Source: Halorussus salinisoli
Lineage (GTDB): Archaea; Halobacteriota; Halobacteria; Halobacteriales; Haladaptataceae
Assembly: GCA_005239435.1 (NCBI GenBank)
Contig: SZNP01000004.1
Span: forward strand, 124,001-188,000
Length of the DNA stretch: 64,000 nt
Direction: 5' to 3'
Shown piece after piece: positions 1 through 8,840 of this stretch (its first letter is position 1; each line of letters starts with the position of its first letter). The position numbers were made by a program, and so were the translations under genes. Below the pieces are notes generated by a model that searched no databases, was not told the origin of the DNA, and saw only the letters and a list, made by a program, of their open reading frames with translations.

Positions 1-635
1 GCCTCTGTTCCAGCGATGAGTGTCTCGTAAATGTCGGCCGCCACTTCCGATTCTGGGACGCCTTCCTCGATGGCGTCAAGTCCGGTTTGCATCGCTGCTT
101 CGGAGATATTCGTCGCTTCACGAATAAGGTCGATCTCACGGTCCGTTTTGATCAAACGAACTTGATTTACAAGGAGATCGGCATCGACAAATTCTGCTTC
201 CGGAAGGTGTTGTTGCAGTCGTTCATAGGCTTTTGCAGTGAAGAAGTACGCATCTTTCTCCACCCCTACACGTTGGTCACCATATCCGAGTTCCTTCACC
301 ACCTTCGCAACGAAATCCATCGGATGTTTATCGTACGGGGAGTGCACGTGGTCGTCGCTATAGGCCCGAATGTTTTCTTCGGACAGCCATGTAGTCGCGC
401 GAGCACCGTTGGCGTCTTGTCCCCGGCCAATCCAGACGGGTTCGTCTCCATCGCGGGTGATGACGACCATCTGATGGACGTAGAACGACCAGCCATCATA
501 GCCCGTCAGGTAGTTCATGTTCGCTGGATCTTCGATCAAGAGAGCGTCAATCTCTTCGTCTCGCATTCGGTCACGTGTTGCTTCGACACGTCGCTCGTAT
601 TCTTTCTGTTCGAAGGGTAACATCTGGTTGTCCAT
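1..635 (-). CDS. M24-family metallopeptidase, ectoine hydrolase (DoeA)/Xaa-Pro peptidase type, 3' end outside window
   Basis: Reading leftwards from an ATG at 635 the frame is open to the window edge (about 211 residues). The N-terminal creatinase-like domain is present, with DPANMNYLTGYDGWSFYVHQ, then WIGRGQDANGAR, HPMDF and VKTDREI-like (IKTDREIDLIREA) blocks. This order is typical of DoeA/EutD ectoine hydrolases and related prolidases. The metal-binding catalytic domain would lie beyond position 1 and cannot be checked. The gene diverges from a polyamine-type ABC operon that ends in a proline-racemase-family enzyme, so it probably hydrolyses an imported cyclic-amide or Xaa-Pro type compound. 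The substrate is inference. An A/T-rich box at about 668-680 could be its promoter. Confidence 0.8.
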   Translation of the reverse strand, partial: MDNQMLPFEQKEYERRVEATRDRMRDEEIDALLIEDPANMNYLTGYDGWSFYVHQMVVITRDGDEPVWIGRGQDANGARATTWLSEENIRAYSDDHVHSPYDKHPMDFVAKVVKELGYGDQRVGVEKDAYFFTAKAYERLQQHLPEAEFVDADLLVNQVRLIKTDREIDLIREATNISEAAMQTGLDAIEEGVPESEVAADIYETLIAGTE

Positions 636-688
636 GCGTGACAATCACACTCTTCTTCTTCTCTTGGTTTATAATTTATGAACCCACC

Positions 689-707
689 ATATACAGTAAC
701 TGTATAT
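689..707. promoter_or_regulatory. 19-bp palindrome between divergent transcription units
   Basis: Perfect inverted repeat of 9+1+9 bases (atatacagt, a, actgtatat). It lies 54 bp upstream of the M24 gene start, just behind its TATA-like box (668-680). The right arm contains tgtatata, itself TATA-like for the rightward direction. It looks like a dimeric repressor operator controlling one or both divergent units. No regulator gene is adjacent inside the window. Confidence 0.6.
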
Positions 708-998
708 AAGTTAGGACGAGATCTTGTTTACCACTTCGCGTTGGCTGAGAACCGCTCGCAAGAGAAAACCAGAGGGGAGAAAACTCTTGGTGAAGGTCTC
801 CATTCATCCTTCTACGTTTATTCGGGTGAAAAGCCGCCAACCAACCCAAATCAACGGTAGAAGATAGCGGCAAAGATGGTAACAGAAATCGTTTATGACA
901 CACACAAAAAGCTTAATGGCTATAGTGCATTGCATACACATAGCATGGGTTCCCCAGAACAGCCCATAGAGAACCGCGGCCACACAGCAGAGGGATCA

Positions 999-1868
999 AT
1001 GTCAAAAATCATACAACAATTAGAGGACTCACCAGCGGGCAAATACGGTCTGCTTGGACCGTCTTTGCTCATCATTGGTCTGTTCCTCGTTGTCCCATCC
1101 CTTCTCCTCTTACGACTTAGCGTCTCACCATTTGCTGGGGGAAGTATTGGGGCAGGGTTTACCCTGGAACATTATGTCCGGACCCTCACGGAGTACCAAT
1201 CAACGATTTTCCGGACAGTAAAGATTGCGCTGATAGTGACGGTAATCGACTTCCTCATCGGTTATCCACTTGCGTACGCTGCCGTAAGAGGTGGAAAGTG
1301 GCAAGGACGGCTAATCGTTGTTGCAACACTTGCTCCATTGAGTGTTGATGTCGTAGTACGAACATTCGGATGGTTTCTCTTACTCCAAGATGGTGGGCTT
1401 GTTCCGCTGATCCTTTCATTTGTGTTCCCGGAGGATGCGATTCCCTCACTGATGTATAATGAATTAGGAATCATTATCGGACTTACTCATGTCCTCCTCC
1501 CATTCATGGTGTTCCCACTGATCAATATCCTCCATACAATCCCGCCTTCCCTCGAGGAAGCGGGGAGGGACTTAGGTGCCAGCCAGGTCGGAGTTTTCCG
1601 GAAGGTGTTACTCCCACTTTCCTTGCCCGGAATTGCTGCTGGAACGCTGATGGTGTTCTCGATCGCCATGGCTTCGTACGTCACCCCTTCCTTGCTTGGA
1701 GGGACCAATCGGGTAATGGCGACGACGATCACCAATACGTTCCTAAACTCGGCCAATTGGCCCTTTGGTTCGGCGATGGCTGTCTTCCTGTTGCTGGTTG
1801 GATTGTTGGTTATCTTCGGCTACCAGTGGTCGTTGAACAAGATCGATTCTTCGTCGGGAGGGCTCTGA
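999..1868 (+). CDS. ABC transporter permease, PotB-like
   Basis: About 290 residues with six predicted membrane helices and the EAA cytoplasmic loop (LEEAGRDLGASQ around residues 183-194) that docks the ATPase. It resembles the first permease of spermidine/putrescine or thiamine/iron-type importers. I chose the ATG at 999 because the upstream extension (from 876) is hydrophilic and unlike the family. Earlier ATGs at 876 and 942 are in frame. It is followed after one base by the second permease, so the two are translationally coupled. Substrate is unknown; the flanking M24 peptidase and racemase genes point to a small amino-acid-like or zwitterionic compound. Confidence 0.88.
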   Translation: MSKIIQQLEDSPAGKYGLLGPSLLIIGLFLVVPSLLLLRLSVSPFAGGSIGAGFTLEHYVRTLTEYQSTIFRTVKIALIVTVIDFLIGYPLAYAAVRGGKWQGRLIVVATLAPLSVDVVVRTFGWFLLLQDGGLVPLILSFVFPEDAIPSLMYNELGIIIGLTHVLLPFMVFPLINILHTIPPSLEEAGRDLGASQVGVFRKVLLPLSLPGIAAGTLMVFSIAMASYVTPSLLGGTNRVMATTITNTFLNSANWPFGSAMAVFLLLVGLLVIFGYQWSLNKIDSSSGGL

Positions 1869-1869
1869 C

Positions 1870-2718
1870 ATGCTGAGCCAGATATCTGAGTACCGGTCAA
1901 AGCAGTCAAATATCCATCTTTTATCGAACGTTACCAGTTTGGCGTATCAAGCGTTGGTCTACACGTTTATTATCTTCCTCTTGCTTCCACTGGCGATTAT
2001 CCCCCTCATTTCAATCGGGCAGAATCGATATGCAGTCCACCTCCCCCAGGAATTCACGCTTCGATGGTATCAGCAACTGCCTCGGGTGTTTGCTAACTTC
2101 TCGTTTTGGGAAGCAGTCACAACGAGCCTTACTATCGCAGTCTTGACTGCGACCATCTCGACGATTATTGGCGGACTTGCTGCCTTTGGCATCGTTCGGC
2201 ATGAGTTCAAATATTCGACTACACTTCAGACGATATTGATCTCGCCGTTGGTCTTCCCCTGGCTATTGATTGGGTTAGGAATTCTCCTGCTCGTCTCGCG
2301 GATTCCGTTCATAGAAACCTCTTTTTGGGTGCTTCTTATTGGGCACATCACGTTCTCGATTCCCTATGGAATTCGGACTATCGGGTCTAGTCTCGAAAAC
2401 TATGATAAATCGATAGATGAGGCTGCACGCGACCTTGGCGCGACGAAGTTGGAAACAATCCGGAAAGTCACGCTACCGCTCATTAAGCCCGGCATCGTCA
2501 GTAGCATGGTGATAATATTCATCCTGTCTTTCAATATGTTCATCATCACCCTGTTCCTGAAGGGAGCCGGCACAAAGACCGTTCCAATATTGATTTTCAA
2601 TCTGCTTCGCATTGTCTCGCCCGCTGTAATCGCAGCCATCGCTACTGTCCTCATGGTGGGGCAACTTGGCTTGGTTCTTTTTACGGAGGTCTTCGTAGGC
2701 ATTAGTGATTACCTTTAG
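1870..2718 (+). CDS. ABC transporter permease, PotC-like
   Basis: 282 residues, six hydrophobic segments, and an EAA loop (IDEAARDLGATKLETIRKV) near residue 180. It is the partner of the preceding permease and starts one base after that gene's stop. Together they would form the membrane channel of a type I importer in the polyamine/opine/thiamine class. The next gene, the binding protein, is 188 bp away and appears to have its own promoter. Confidence 0.88.
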   Translation: MLSQISEYRSKQSNIHLLSNVTSLAYQALVYTFIIFLLLPLAIIPLISIGQNRYAVHLPQEFTLRWYQQLPRVFANFSFWEAVTTSLTIAVLTATISTIIGGLAAFGIVRHEFKYSTTLQTILISPLVFPWLLIGLGILLLVSRIPFIETSFWVLLIGHITFSIPYGIRTIGSSLENYDKSIDEAARDLGATKLETIRKVTLPLIKPGIVSSMVIIFILSFNMFIITLFLKGAGTKTVPILIFNLLRIVSPAVIAAIATVLMVGQLGLVLFTEVFVGISDYL

Positions 2719-2906
2719 AGGCGCGAAACCCTGTTTATTTTCCTTCTGAAGCTCAGCGATTTATAGCCTGCTGTAAACAAAGTCTGTTCTTATTATAGTC
2801 AAAAGCTGGTTAGAATTTCTTCGTGTTAACAGATTTTGTGTACACAGGGTACGAAATCCAGCGAAAACTTTAAGTCCTGACACGGGGTTGTTAGATATGC
2901 GCTACC
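2719..2906 (+). promoter_or_regulatory. Promoter region of the binding-protein gene with a 10-bp palindrome
   Basis: A perfect palindrome, tgtgtacaca, is at 2837-2846, and an A/T-rich box (aaaactttaag) at about 2866-2876 sits roughly 30-35 bp before the ATG at 2907. This suggests a separate, regulated promoter giving extra binding protein relative to the permeases. No gene is seen in the gap. Confidence 0.45.
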
Positions 2907-4058
2907 ATGTCAGAGAACGACACGCAGACGATGGCAGACCGCCGGAAGGTCCTCACCGGAGTTGGCGTGACCGCTCTTGGAGGACTAGCAGGGTGCACCG
3001 GCGGTAACAGTAGTACCAATAATCAGGATACGACGACAGAAGAGCCGCTAAACCTCGATTTTGGCGGGATGTCGTTGAATGTTACAATCAACACTGGAAA
3101 ATTCGCCCAGTCTTTCCAGCGATGGGTCATCCCGCGTGTGGAAGAAAAATATAACCTCAACATTAACGCGGAGACGATGTGGACGTCACAGCAGACGTCC
3201 AAGGTCCTTGCAAATCGGAAAAACCCTCCCGCCGCAGTGATGATGGGCCGTGAGGGTATTCATCGACTTGCGAAAGAGGACATGTTGGTACCACTAAGTG
3301 ACCATACTGACGTGGTCACTAATTATAGTGAAGTCCATGACCAGTTCAAGTGGGACGATGGCCACGGTGTTGCTTATGAAATAGGCGAAGTTGATCCACT
3401 TGTTGTATTAGGTGACGGCCCGTTCGATTCCGCGCCGAAAAGTTGGGACGCGATGTTCAAGCAAAGCAACAAGATCGCGCTTACCCCCTTCGCCTGGTCT
3501 TCCGGACCGCAGGTCCTCATGATGGCCGCTGCAATCGCCTCGGATGCAGAATTCGGTTCAATTTCGAAGAAATCGCAGATAGATGCCGGTTTCCAATACC
3601 TCGAGGAAAACGTTGCACCGAAAACTACGGCGATATGGAAGAATGCCCAGCAACTCAAGCAGCTTGTCGCAAGCAAATCGGCAGACGCATTCGTGCCATG
3701 GTTCGACTATATCAATGCCCACTGGCTGAGGAAGAAAGAATATGAAATGATGCGGCGTCCGAAGCCCGCTGGCATTCCGTATGCTCAGTCGGTGGCAGTT
3801 ACGAAAAACAATTCAAAGAAAAAGCAGAAAGCAGCGCTAGCGTACATCAACGAAGCGTTAGCAGCTGACTTCCAAACGAAGGCATCGCGATTCTTGGTCC
3901 AAGGCGTCACCAACAAAAACGCTGAACTGGCCCCGATTGCGAAGAAGATCGACGTTCCGACGGCGGAAACATTCAGCGGCCTCACTTATCAGAACTTCGA
4001 GTTCATGTGGGCCAACCGGAGCAAGTGGGAAAAGCGGTGGGCATCGATTTTCAAGTAA
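2907..4058 (+). CDS. Extracellular solute-binding lipoprotein of the PotABCD-type importer (Tat-exported)
   Basis: 383 residues. The N-terminus has a twin-arginine motif (DRRKVL, residues 11-16), a hydrophobic stretch, then the lipobox LAGC with the lipidated cysteine at about residue 29. A Thr/Ser/Asn-rich linker follows, as usual for haloarchaeal lipoproteins. The rest resembles family 1/PotD-like binding proteins. It sits between the permease pair and the ATPase gene. The protein should be tethered outside the membrane and deliver the ligand to the permeases. The ligand cannot be read from sequence. Confidence 0.88.
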   Translation: MSENDTQTMADRRKVLTGVGVTALGGLAGCTGGNSSTNNQDTTTEEPLNLDFGGMSLNVTINTGKFAQSFQRWVIPRVEEKYNLNINAETMWTSQQTSKVLANRKNPPAAVMMGREGIHRLAKEDMLVPLSDHTDVVTNYSEVHDQFKWDDGHGVAYEIGEVDPLVVLGDGPFDSAPKSWDAMFKQSNKIALTPFAWSSGPQVLMMAAAIASDAEFGSISKKSQIDAGFQYLEENVAPKTTAIWKNAQQLKQLVASKSADAFVPWFDYINAHWLRKKEYEMMRRPKPAGIPYAQSVAVTKNNSKKKQKAALAYINEALAADFQTKASRFLVQGVTNKNAELAPIAKKIDVPTAETFSGLTYQNFEFMWANRSKWEKRWASIFK

Positions 4059-4082
4059 CCAATCATCACCTCCCATCAGACA

Positions 4083-5153
4083 ATGACTTCAATAATAGAA
4101 TTAAAGGACGTTACGAAACGATTCGGTGATGTCCGTGCCGTTGACGACGTCTCATTGGACGTGACCGAAGGCGAGTTCCTTGCTGTCCTTGGGCCTTCTG
4201 GAGCAGGGAAAACGACAATTCTGCGGATGATCGCCGGGTTCGAAACTCCTACCGATGGGCGAATACTCCTCGATGGCCAAGATATCACTAACTCACCACC
4301 TCATAACCGAGAGACCGCGACGGTCTTCCAGAACTACGCGCTCTTTCCGCATTTGACCGTCCGAGAAAATATCGAGTTTGGGTTAAAGCGAAATGGGTTT
4401 TCAGGCGACGAAATAGGCCCGAAAATTAAAGAAGTGCTTGAAAAGGTTGACCTCCCGGGATATGAGGAACGCAAACCGGCAAATCTCTCTGGAGGCCAGC
4501 AGCAGCGTGTCGCGACGGCACGGGCTCTGGCAATCGAGCCAAAAGTGTTGCTCATGGACGAACCGCTGGGGGCACTAGACAAGAAGCTTCGGGACCAACT
4601 TGAAGTTGAAATTATTGAACTTCAAGAGGAGTTGGGTATCACGACGCTCTACGTCACGCATAATCAAGAAGAAGCGCTGACGATGGCTGATCGGGTTGCC
4701 GTGATGAATGACGGTGCAATCGAGCAGATCTCCAGTCCGACAGAGATCTACAATAAACCGGAAACAGACTTCGTCGCGAACTTCATCGGCGATGCCAATG
4801 CACTCACGGACAATGCTGAGATAGAGGACGAACTCCGTCTCGAGCAAAATCCAGAGACTGCAGCAGAGGGTACCCCACAGGATGTCAATCCCTATGTTCG
4901 CCCGGAAAAGATGCGTCTTGAGGGTCCAGAATACACTGGCCCAGAAGTGACTATTCCTGGGACTGTAAACCAAACTATCTTCACTGGGTCGACGACCACC
5001 TATTACGTTTCGGCGATGGGGGACGAGCTCATGGTGGAGCAGCAAAACGAAAGTGCTGGATCCGAAGTTGAATTTGAGCCCGGCGATACAGTCACGCTGG
5101 TGTGGGATCAACAAGACATGACGCTGGTCAAGGCTAAAGAGGGAGGCCATTAA
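4083..5153 (+). CDS. ABC transporter ATP-binding protein, PotA-like
   Basis: 356 residues. Walker [10 protein letters not shown] (residues 37-45), Q-loop in FQNYALFPH, signature LSGGQQQR (about 136-143), Walker B LLMDEP (about 157-162) and the switch histidine in YVTHNQEEA are all intact. The C-terminal third is a TOBE/OB-like regulatory domain, typical of PotA/FbpC/MalK-type ATPases. It starts 24 bp after the binding protein and ends 3 bp before the racemase-family gene, so these are one operon. Confidence 0.92.
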   Translation: MTSIIELKDVTKRFGDVRAVDDVSLDVTEGEFLAVLGPSGAGKTTILRMIAGFETPTDGRILLDGQDITNSPPHNRETATVFQNYALFPHLTVRENIEFGLKRNGFSGDEIGPKIKEVLEKVDLPGYEERKPANLSGGQQQRVATARALAIEPKVLLMDEPLGALDKKLRDQLEVEIIELQEELGITTLYVTHNQEEALTMADRVAVMNDGAIEQISSPTEIYNKPETDFVANFIGDANALTDNAEIEDELRLEQNPETAAEGTPQDVNPYVRPEKMRLEGPEYTGPEVTIPGTVNQTIFTGSTTTYYVSAMGDELMVEQQNESAGSEVEFEPGDTVTLVWDQQDMTLVKAKEGGH

Positions 5154-5156
5154 ATT

Positions 5157-6170
5157 ATGACCGTCGATTGGGTCGATACTGATTTATCGGTCGAAACAGT
5201 CGACGTTCACAGTGCCGGACAACCGGTGCGAATCGTCACCAGTGGCCTTGACCACGTCGTGCTTGACGGAGACACTGTCCAAGCTAAACGAGATGAATTT
5301 GCAGATTCGTACGATCAAATCCGTCAATTCCTGAATACTGAACCACGTGGGCATGATAATCTGGTAACGGTGATTCCGGTTGAACCGGAACACGATGATG
5401 CGGATGCTGGGGCATTCTTCGCGGATAATACGAGCTATCTTGAGATGTGCGGAGATGGGACCATCGGACTCATCACCGGGTTTATTGAATCTGGGCGTCT
5501 CCCTGCGAAAGAAGCGTTTAAGCTAGAAACGCCGATTGGACTTGCCGAGATTGAAGTGGAATATACCGAGAACTCGAATGTCAAACGGGTGGATATCCAG
5601 GGGATTCCAGCGTACCACCATTCAACGGAGACTGTTGAACTTACCGAAGAATCAGAAACGAATCCTATCTCTGTATCTATTGCCTATGCTGGTCATTTCT
5701 ACGCATTGGTTAACATCGATGATACCAATCTCGAGTTTCATGGCCGTGAGACCGATTTTGAACGAATTGCTGACTATGGAATGGAACTCCGGCAAACTAT
5801 CGGTACAGTCCAAGAGAAATTAGCCGGAGAGGAGAAGGAAATCGCCGTGACCATGTTCTATCAGGAACATGAGGACCGGGCCGATCAGAACGTCATTGTC
5901 TATGGTGACCGAGCGATCGGGCGAGCACCGTGTGGAACAGGCACGAGTGCAAAGATGGCGATGATGTATGAGGACGGCAACCTTTCTCTTGACGAGCCCT
6001 ATCCACACGAAAGCATACTTGGCACGCAATACAGAGGCCGACTCCTTGACGTATCCCATGATTCGGGATTTCCCGTTTTATCAACTGAGGTTGGAGGGAC
6101 AGCACATATCACAGGACAACACACCTTCCTTCGTGATGCTGCTGATGACCTCCTTGGTTATCGCATTTAA
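5157..6170 (+). CDS. Proline racemase / hydroxyproline epimerase family enzyme
   Basis: 337 residues. Both catalytic-site cysteines of the proline racemase superfamily are present: C98 in MCGDGTIG and C259 in APCGTGTSAK. Retaining both favours a racemase or epimerase over the trans-3-hydroxyproline dehydratase branch, where the second position is usually Thr. The usual His after MCG is Asp here, so substrate preference is open. As the last gene of the importer operon it probably converts the stereochemistry of a proline-like product, possibly one released by the divergent M24 peptidase. That link is inference. Confidence 0.85.
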   Translation: MTVDWVDTDLSVETVDVHSAGQPVRIVTSGLDHVVLDGDTVQAKRDEFADSYDQIRQFLNTEPRGHDNLVTVIPVEPEHDDADAGAFFADNTSYLEMCGDGTIGLITGFIESGRLPAKEAFKLETPIGLAEIEVEYTENSNVKRVDIQGIPAYHHSTETVELTEESETNPISVSIAYAGHFYALVNIDDTNLEFHGRETDFERIADYGMELRQTIGTVQEKLAGEEKEIAVTMFYQEHEDRADQNVIVYGDRAIGRAPCGTGTSAKMAMMYEDGNLSLDEPYPHESILGTQYRGRLLDVSHDSGFPVLSTEVGGTAHITGQHTFLRDAADDLLGYRI

Positions 6171-6267
6171 CACGCCATGTTGGCGGTCTCTAGTACGTGA
6201 CCAGAAGTAACTCAGTTCAGAACTCGTTGTGAGGCTGGAAGATAGCGAATTAGTAATTCACCTGGTC

Positions 6268-6921
6268 TCAATCATTGAGACTTTCAAGGGCCTGCTCACG
6301 CTGGTCGGCGGCGGCGTTCACCTGCTTAATGAACTTATTCATTTGTTCTTTCATTTCTGAACGGAGTGAGGTGGCGGAAAAGTCGTCGGACTCTGCAAGA
6401 AGGCGGACGAACGCCCGGAGCTCCTCGTCGGTAATTTCCTCGAAGTCTCCGAGTACAAGCTTGTCGATGACTTCGTCCACGTCAATCCGGCCGACCGGGT
6501 CGACATTGAAGTCGACGGTCACCATCCGGTAGTCCGACCCGGCCAACTGTTGTTCTGATTTGTTGACTCCCTGGGCGAGCATATCCTTGAACGGGGTGTA
6601 ATAGCCCATCGTCCCGAGGTGGAAGAATGCCAGCATGTCGGTGATGCCCTGCGTGTAAGCGTCGCGGGCGTCATCGTCGGGGTTGAACACGGTTTCGCGG
6701 TCCCGATCTTCGAGGTGTTCAAACAAAATAGTGAAATCGAGGATGGCGTTCCGGATACGGCGTCGAATTCGCGTTCGTTTTTGCTTCTTGGAGTGTTTGG
6801 TGTAGTCGGTCTTACGTTCGAGCAGGAAATTTCTGTCGCTCGGAGTGAGGATACCTCGGCCTCGGTCGGACGAATAGGCGAGTGGTGTCCTCGTTCCGTC
6901 TTCATTTGGCGTGCCCGTCAT
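6268..6921 (-). CDS. Conserved hypothetical protein with its own operator-like palindrome
   Basis: About 217 residues from the ATG at 6921. An in-frame ATG at 6960 exists, but a TATA-like ttttaa box at about 6942-6955 lies ~25 bp upstream of 6921, fitting a leaderless message starting at 6921. The N-terminal third is basic (several Arg/Lys-rich runs near residues 30-60); the rest is acidic with a predicted helical C-terminus. No catalytic motif was recognised. The basic N-terminus and the palindrome over its start suggest a DNA-binding, self-regulated protein, but this is inference. Confidence 0.6.
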   Translation of the reverse strand: MTGTPNEDGTRTPLAYSSDRGRGILTPSDRNFLLERKTDYTKHSKKQKRTRIRRRIRNAILDFTILFEHLEDRDRETVFNPDDDARDAYTQGITDMLAFFHLGTMGYYTPFKDMLAQGVNKSEQQLAGSDYRMVTVDFNVDPVGRIDVDEVIDKLVLGDFEEITDEELRAFVRLLAESDDFSATSLRSEMKEQMNKFIKQVNAAADQREQALESLND

Positions 6922-6937
6922 ACACAATTCTTGTGTA
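6921..6937. promoter_or_regulatory. Inverted repeat between TATA box and start codon
   Basis: tacacaa-ttc-ttgtgta, a perfect 7+3+7 inverted repeat. Its left end is the first base of the start codon of the leftward gene, so a bound protein would cover the transcription start. It resembles the tgtgtacaca palindrome at 2837-2846 in core sequence, so the two could share a regulator. Confidence 0.55.
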
Positions 6938-6960
6938 CTAATCGTGTTAAAAGTTACCAC

Positions 6961-7353
6961 AGTACACAGAGGCTGTTTGTAAAAACTATAGGATTCTCAA
7001 AGTAACTGACCTCAAAGCGGCGTTCGCTCCATCTGCAATACCCACCCAGGGGTCCAAAGATTACTGGAAACAAGATGGATTCTCAAATCGGACTGTGCCG
7101 ATGCCATATTGACGGACTTTCTAACAACAACGGAGTGTGCTGAAAGCTCTCGAGTAAAGAATCACCAAAATGGCCCGGACCATACGGGTACGGTGTTAGG
7201 CTGGAATACCTCACTTTGGCATTACTGTGATTAACAGCCTCTAACCGCCCAGAGTATCTTCGGTTCCATCGATCTGCCTGAACTGTTCAATCTGATGCAG
7301 GACACACAATCCCTGCAGTTCCCAAAGGAAGTCACAGGATTTGACCCATACCG
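6961..7353. other. Intergenic region, no gene seen
   Basis: About 390 bp with no frame showing haloarchaeal codon bias and no RNA gene recognised. The boundary of the accessory region may lie here, because the next genes differ in style from the metabolic operon to the left. Confidence 0.4.
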
Positions 7354-7782
7354 TTACAGAATCTCAGAGAGGTTTTCATCGCGGATTGCAGCCCGTTCCT
7401 GGAGCAATTTACGTCGTTCACGGACGAGACGTTGGCGGTCCCGCCAGTGGGCCCGGCGTTCATCCCGGCGGGCTTGCCGGCACTCTTGCAGCCGGGCATA
7501 GACGTGGTCACACTCGGCAGTCCGTGACAACCCCGGTTTCGCCAGGCGGTCGCGTTCTTGTTCGTACTTCTTGAGCTGCCAGTCCAACTCCGCTATGATA
7601 TCGTCGTGGAGCGTCTCACGGGCGGCCAACTGGGCATCAATCTGGGCGAGGGCAGTATCGATGCGATCGAGGTCGGCCTGCTGGGACTGTTCGAGATACG
7701 CCCCGATCGCCGGGTCTGCCCATTCGTCCAGGGACGACGCGGTGGTACTGGTCGCTGGTTGGTAATCGCGGTCGACTTGCAT
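7354..7782 (-). CDS. Predicted coiled-coil protein, hypothetical
   Basis: 142 residues, very rich in Arg, Gln, Glu and Ala, with a long helical heptad pattern from about residue 30 to the end (ADLDRIDTALAQIDAQLAAR, then QERDRLAK and RLVRERRKLLQERAA). No membrane segment or enzyme motif. It starts 37 bp after the stop of a 50-residue gene upstream, so the two probably form one small operon. Function unknown; the basic coiled coil could bind nucleic acid or a partner protein. Confidence 0.55.
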   Translation of the reverse strand: MQVDRDYQPATSTTASSLDEWADPAIGAYLEQSQQADLDRIDTALAQIDAQLAARETLHDDIIAELDWQLKKYEQERDRLAKPGLSRTAECDHVYARLQECRQARRDERRAHWRDRQRLVRERRKLLQERAAIRDENLSEIL

Positions 7783-7819
7783 GCGGAAACCCCTCGGGGA
7801 AACGAATCATCCATTGTGG

Positions 7820-7972
7820 TCACTCTGTCTCGATGGCTGCCCGTTGCCGGTACTCCTGGGCTTTTTCCCGATAGAATCGGGGCAGGGCAGCGACCTCTTC
7901 GTCGGGCCAGGCACTGACAGCGGCGAGGAGGTCGGCGGCTTCGGCCACCTCTTTTGAGCGGATGGGTCCCAT
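7820..7972 (-). CDS. Small (50 aa) hypothetical protein
   Basis: Reads MGPIRSKEVAEAADLLAAV from the ATG at 7972 and ends in RQRAAIETE at a TGA. Codon use is typically haloarchaeal (G/C in third positions) and the peptide is helical and amphipathic. It precedes the coiled-coil gene in the same direction. I cannot assign a family. Confidence 0.5.
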   Translation of the reverse strand: MGPIRSKEVAEAADLLAAVSAWPDEEVAALPRFYREKAQEYRQRAAIETE

Positions 7973-8069
7973 ATGGACCTGTTGCGAGGACAAGACCTAT
8001 CAGGGGTATGCCGCACCGGCCTTCGGGTGCCCGGCGCCAGACGGTTTCGACCGAGGTCAAGGACCGTAA

Positions 8070-8702
8070 TTTTCGGCCCGGGACGAATATATCGTCTCCC
8101 AATTAGAGGGTGGCTGCGGTGCTGGTCTCCTCGCCGGGATATACGATCGTGTCCGAGATCGCCCAGAGATGGAGTGGGAGACGATTCAGGAGGAACTCGA
8201 CGCCGGTAACGTATCGATTGCGGCCCATCAAACACGCAGGATGGCTGAGTGGTTTTTACGTGAGGCTTCTGACTGTCTGAACGCCAAAGTTCCATTCAAA
8301 GCGAACAGTCGGTGGATCTTAGGTGATTTCTATCAAGGTGTCGTCTCACGCTATAAATCTCTAGTTAAAGATGCAAAGGACGCAGCAAATTCTTGGGGAA
8401 TAGAAGACAAGTTCGAACATTTCGTAGAACTTGACGGTCGAATGACTGACATCAATGATCGGGTTTCGAAAGATGGGGCCGCATTAAATCCCAACGTTCA
8501 TTGGAATGAAACCGAATCAGAATTTGCCCACTGTACACCAGCGGAATTGAAACCTGCTGTCAAGGCATACAAAGACCTTTATAACGCCCTTTGGTGTGAT
8601 GAGTGCGGATCATGTCTCAATATCGTACAAGAGGGTCAGACTGATGTAAGTATGCGGTGTAATTGCTCTACAATTAATTGGAATCTAAGAAAGGACAACT
8701 GA
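8070..8702 (+). pseudogene. C-terminal part of an ATPase/coiled-coil-type protein, probably 5'-truncated
   Basis: The frame opens after a stop at 8067-8069 and runs to 8702; the first ATG is at 8169 (177 residues). The tail has a degenerate zinc-ribbon look (WCDECGSCLNIV, then MRCNCSTINWNL) and helical segments such as SLVKDAKDAANSWG. This is reminiscent of the end of large AAA/coiled-coil proteins in haloarchaeal defence loci. No Walker motifs lie upstream and the preceding DNA belongs to genes of the other strand, so I read it as a remnant. A short stand-alone protein from 8169 is the alternative. Confidence 0.5.
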
Positions 8703-8840
8703 GTATAGGTGGGTCGAGTTTTGGGAAAATTTCTTACTCATCAAGTCACCCCTTTTCCACCATGCAGTAAATATACTTTGTCAATTTGTTGAAGCAGTAG
8801 ACGGTTAGCCGCTAATTAGCAACCGAACGGAATCAGGATA

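Noticed and set aside
7593..8295. Overlapping open frames on the minus strand (169 and 162 codons)
   Set aside because: Arg/Pro/Ser-rich products typical of the wrong frame in G+C-rich DNA; the 50-codon frame at 7820-7972 and the coiled-coil frame have better coding character.
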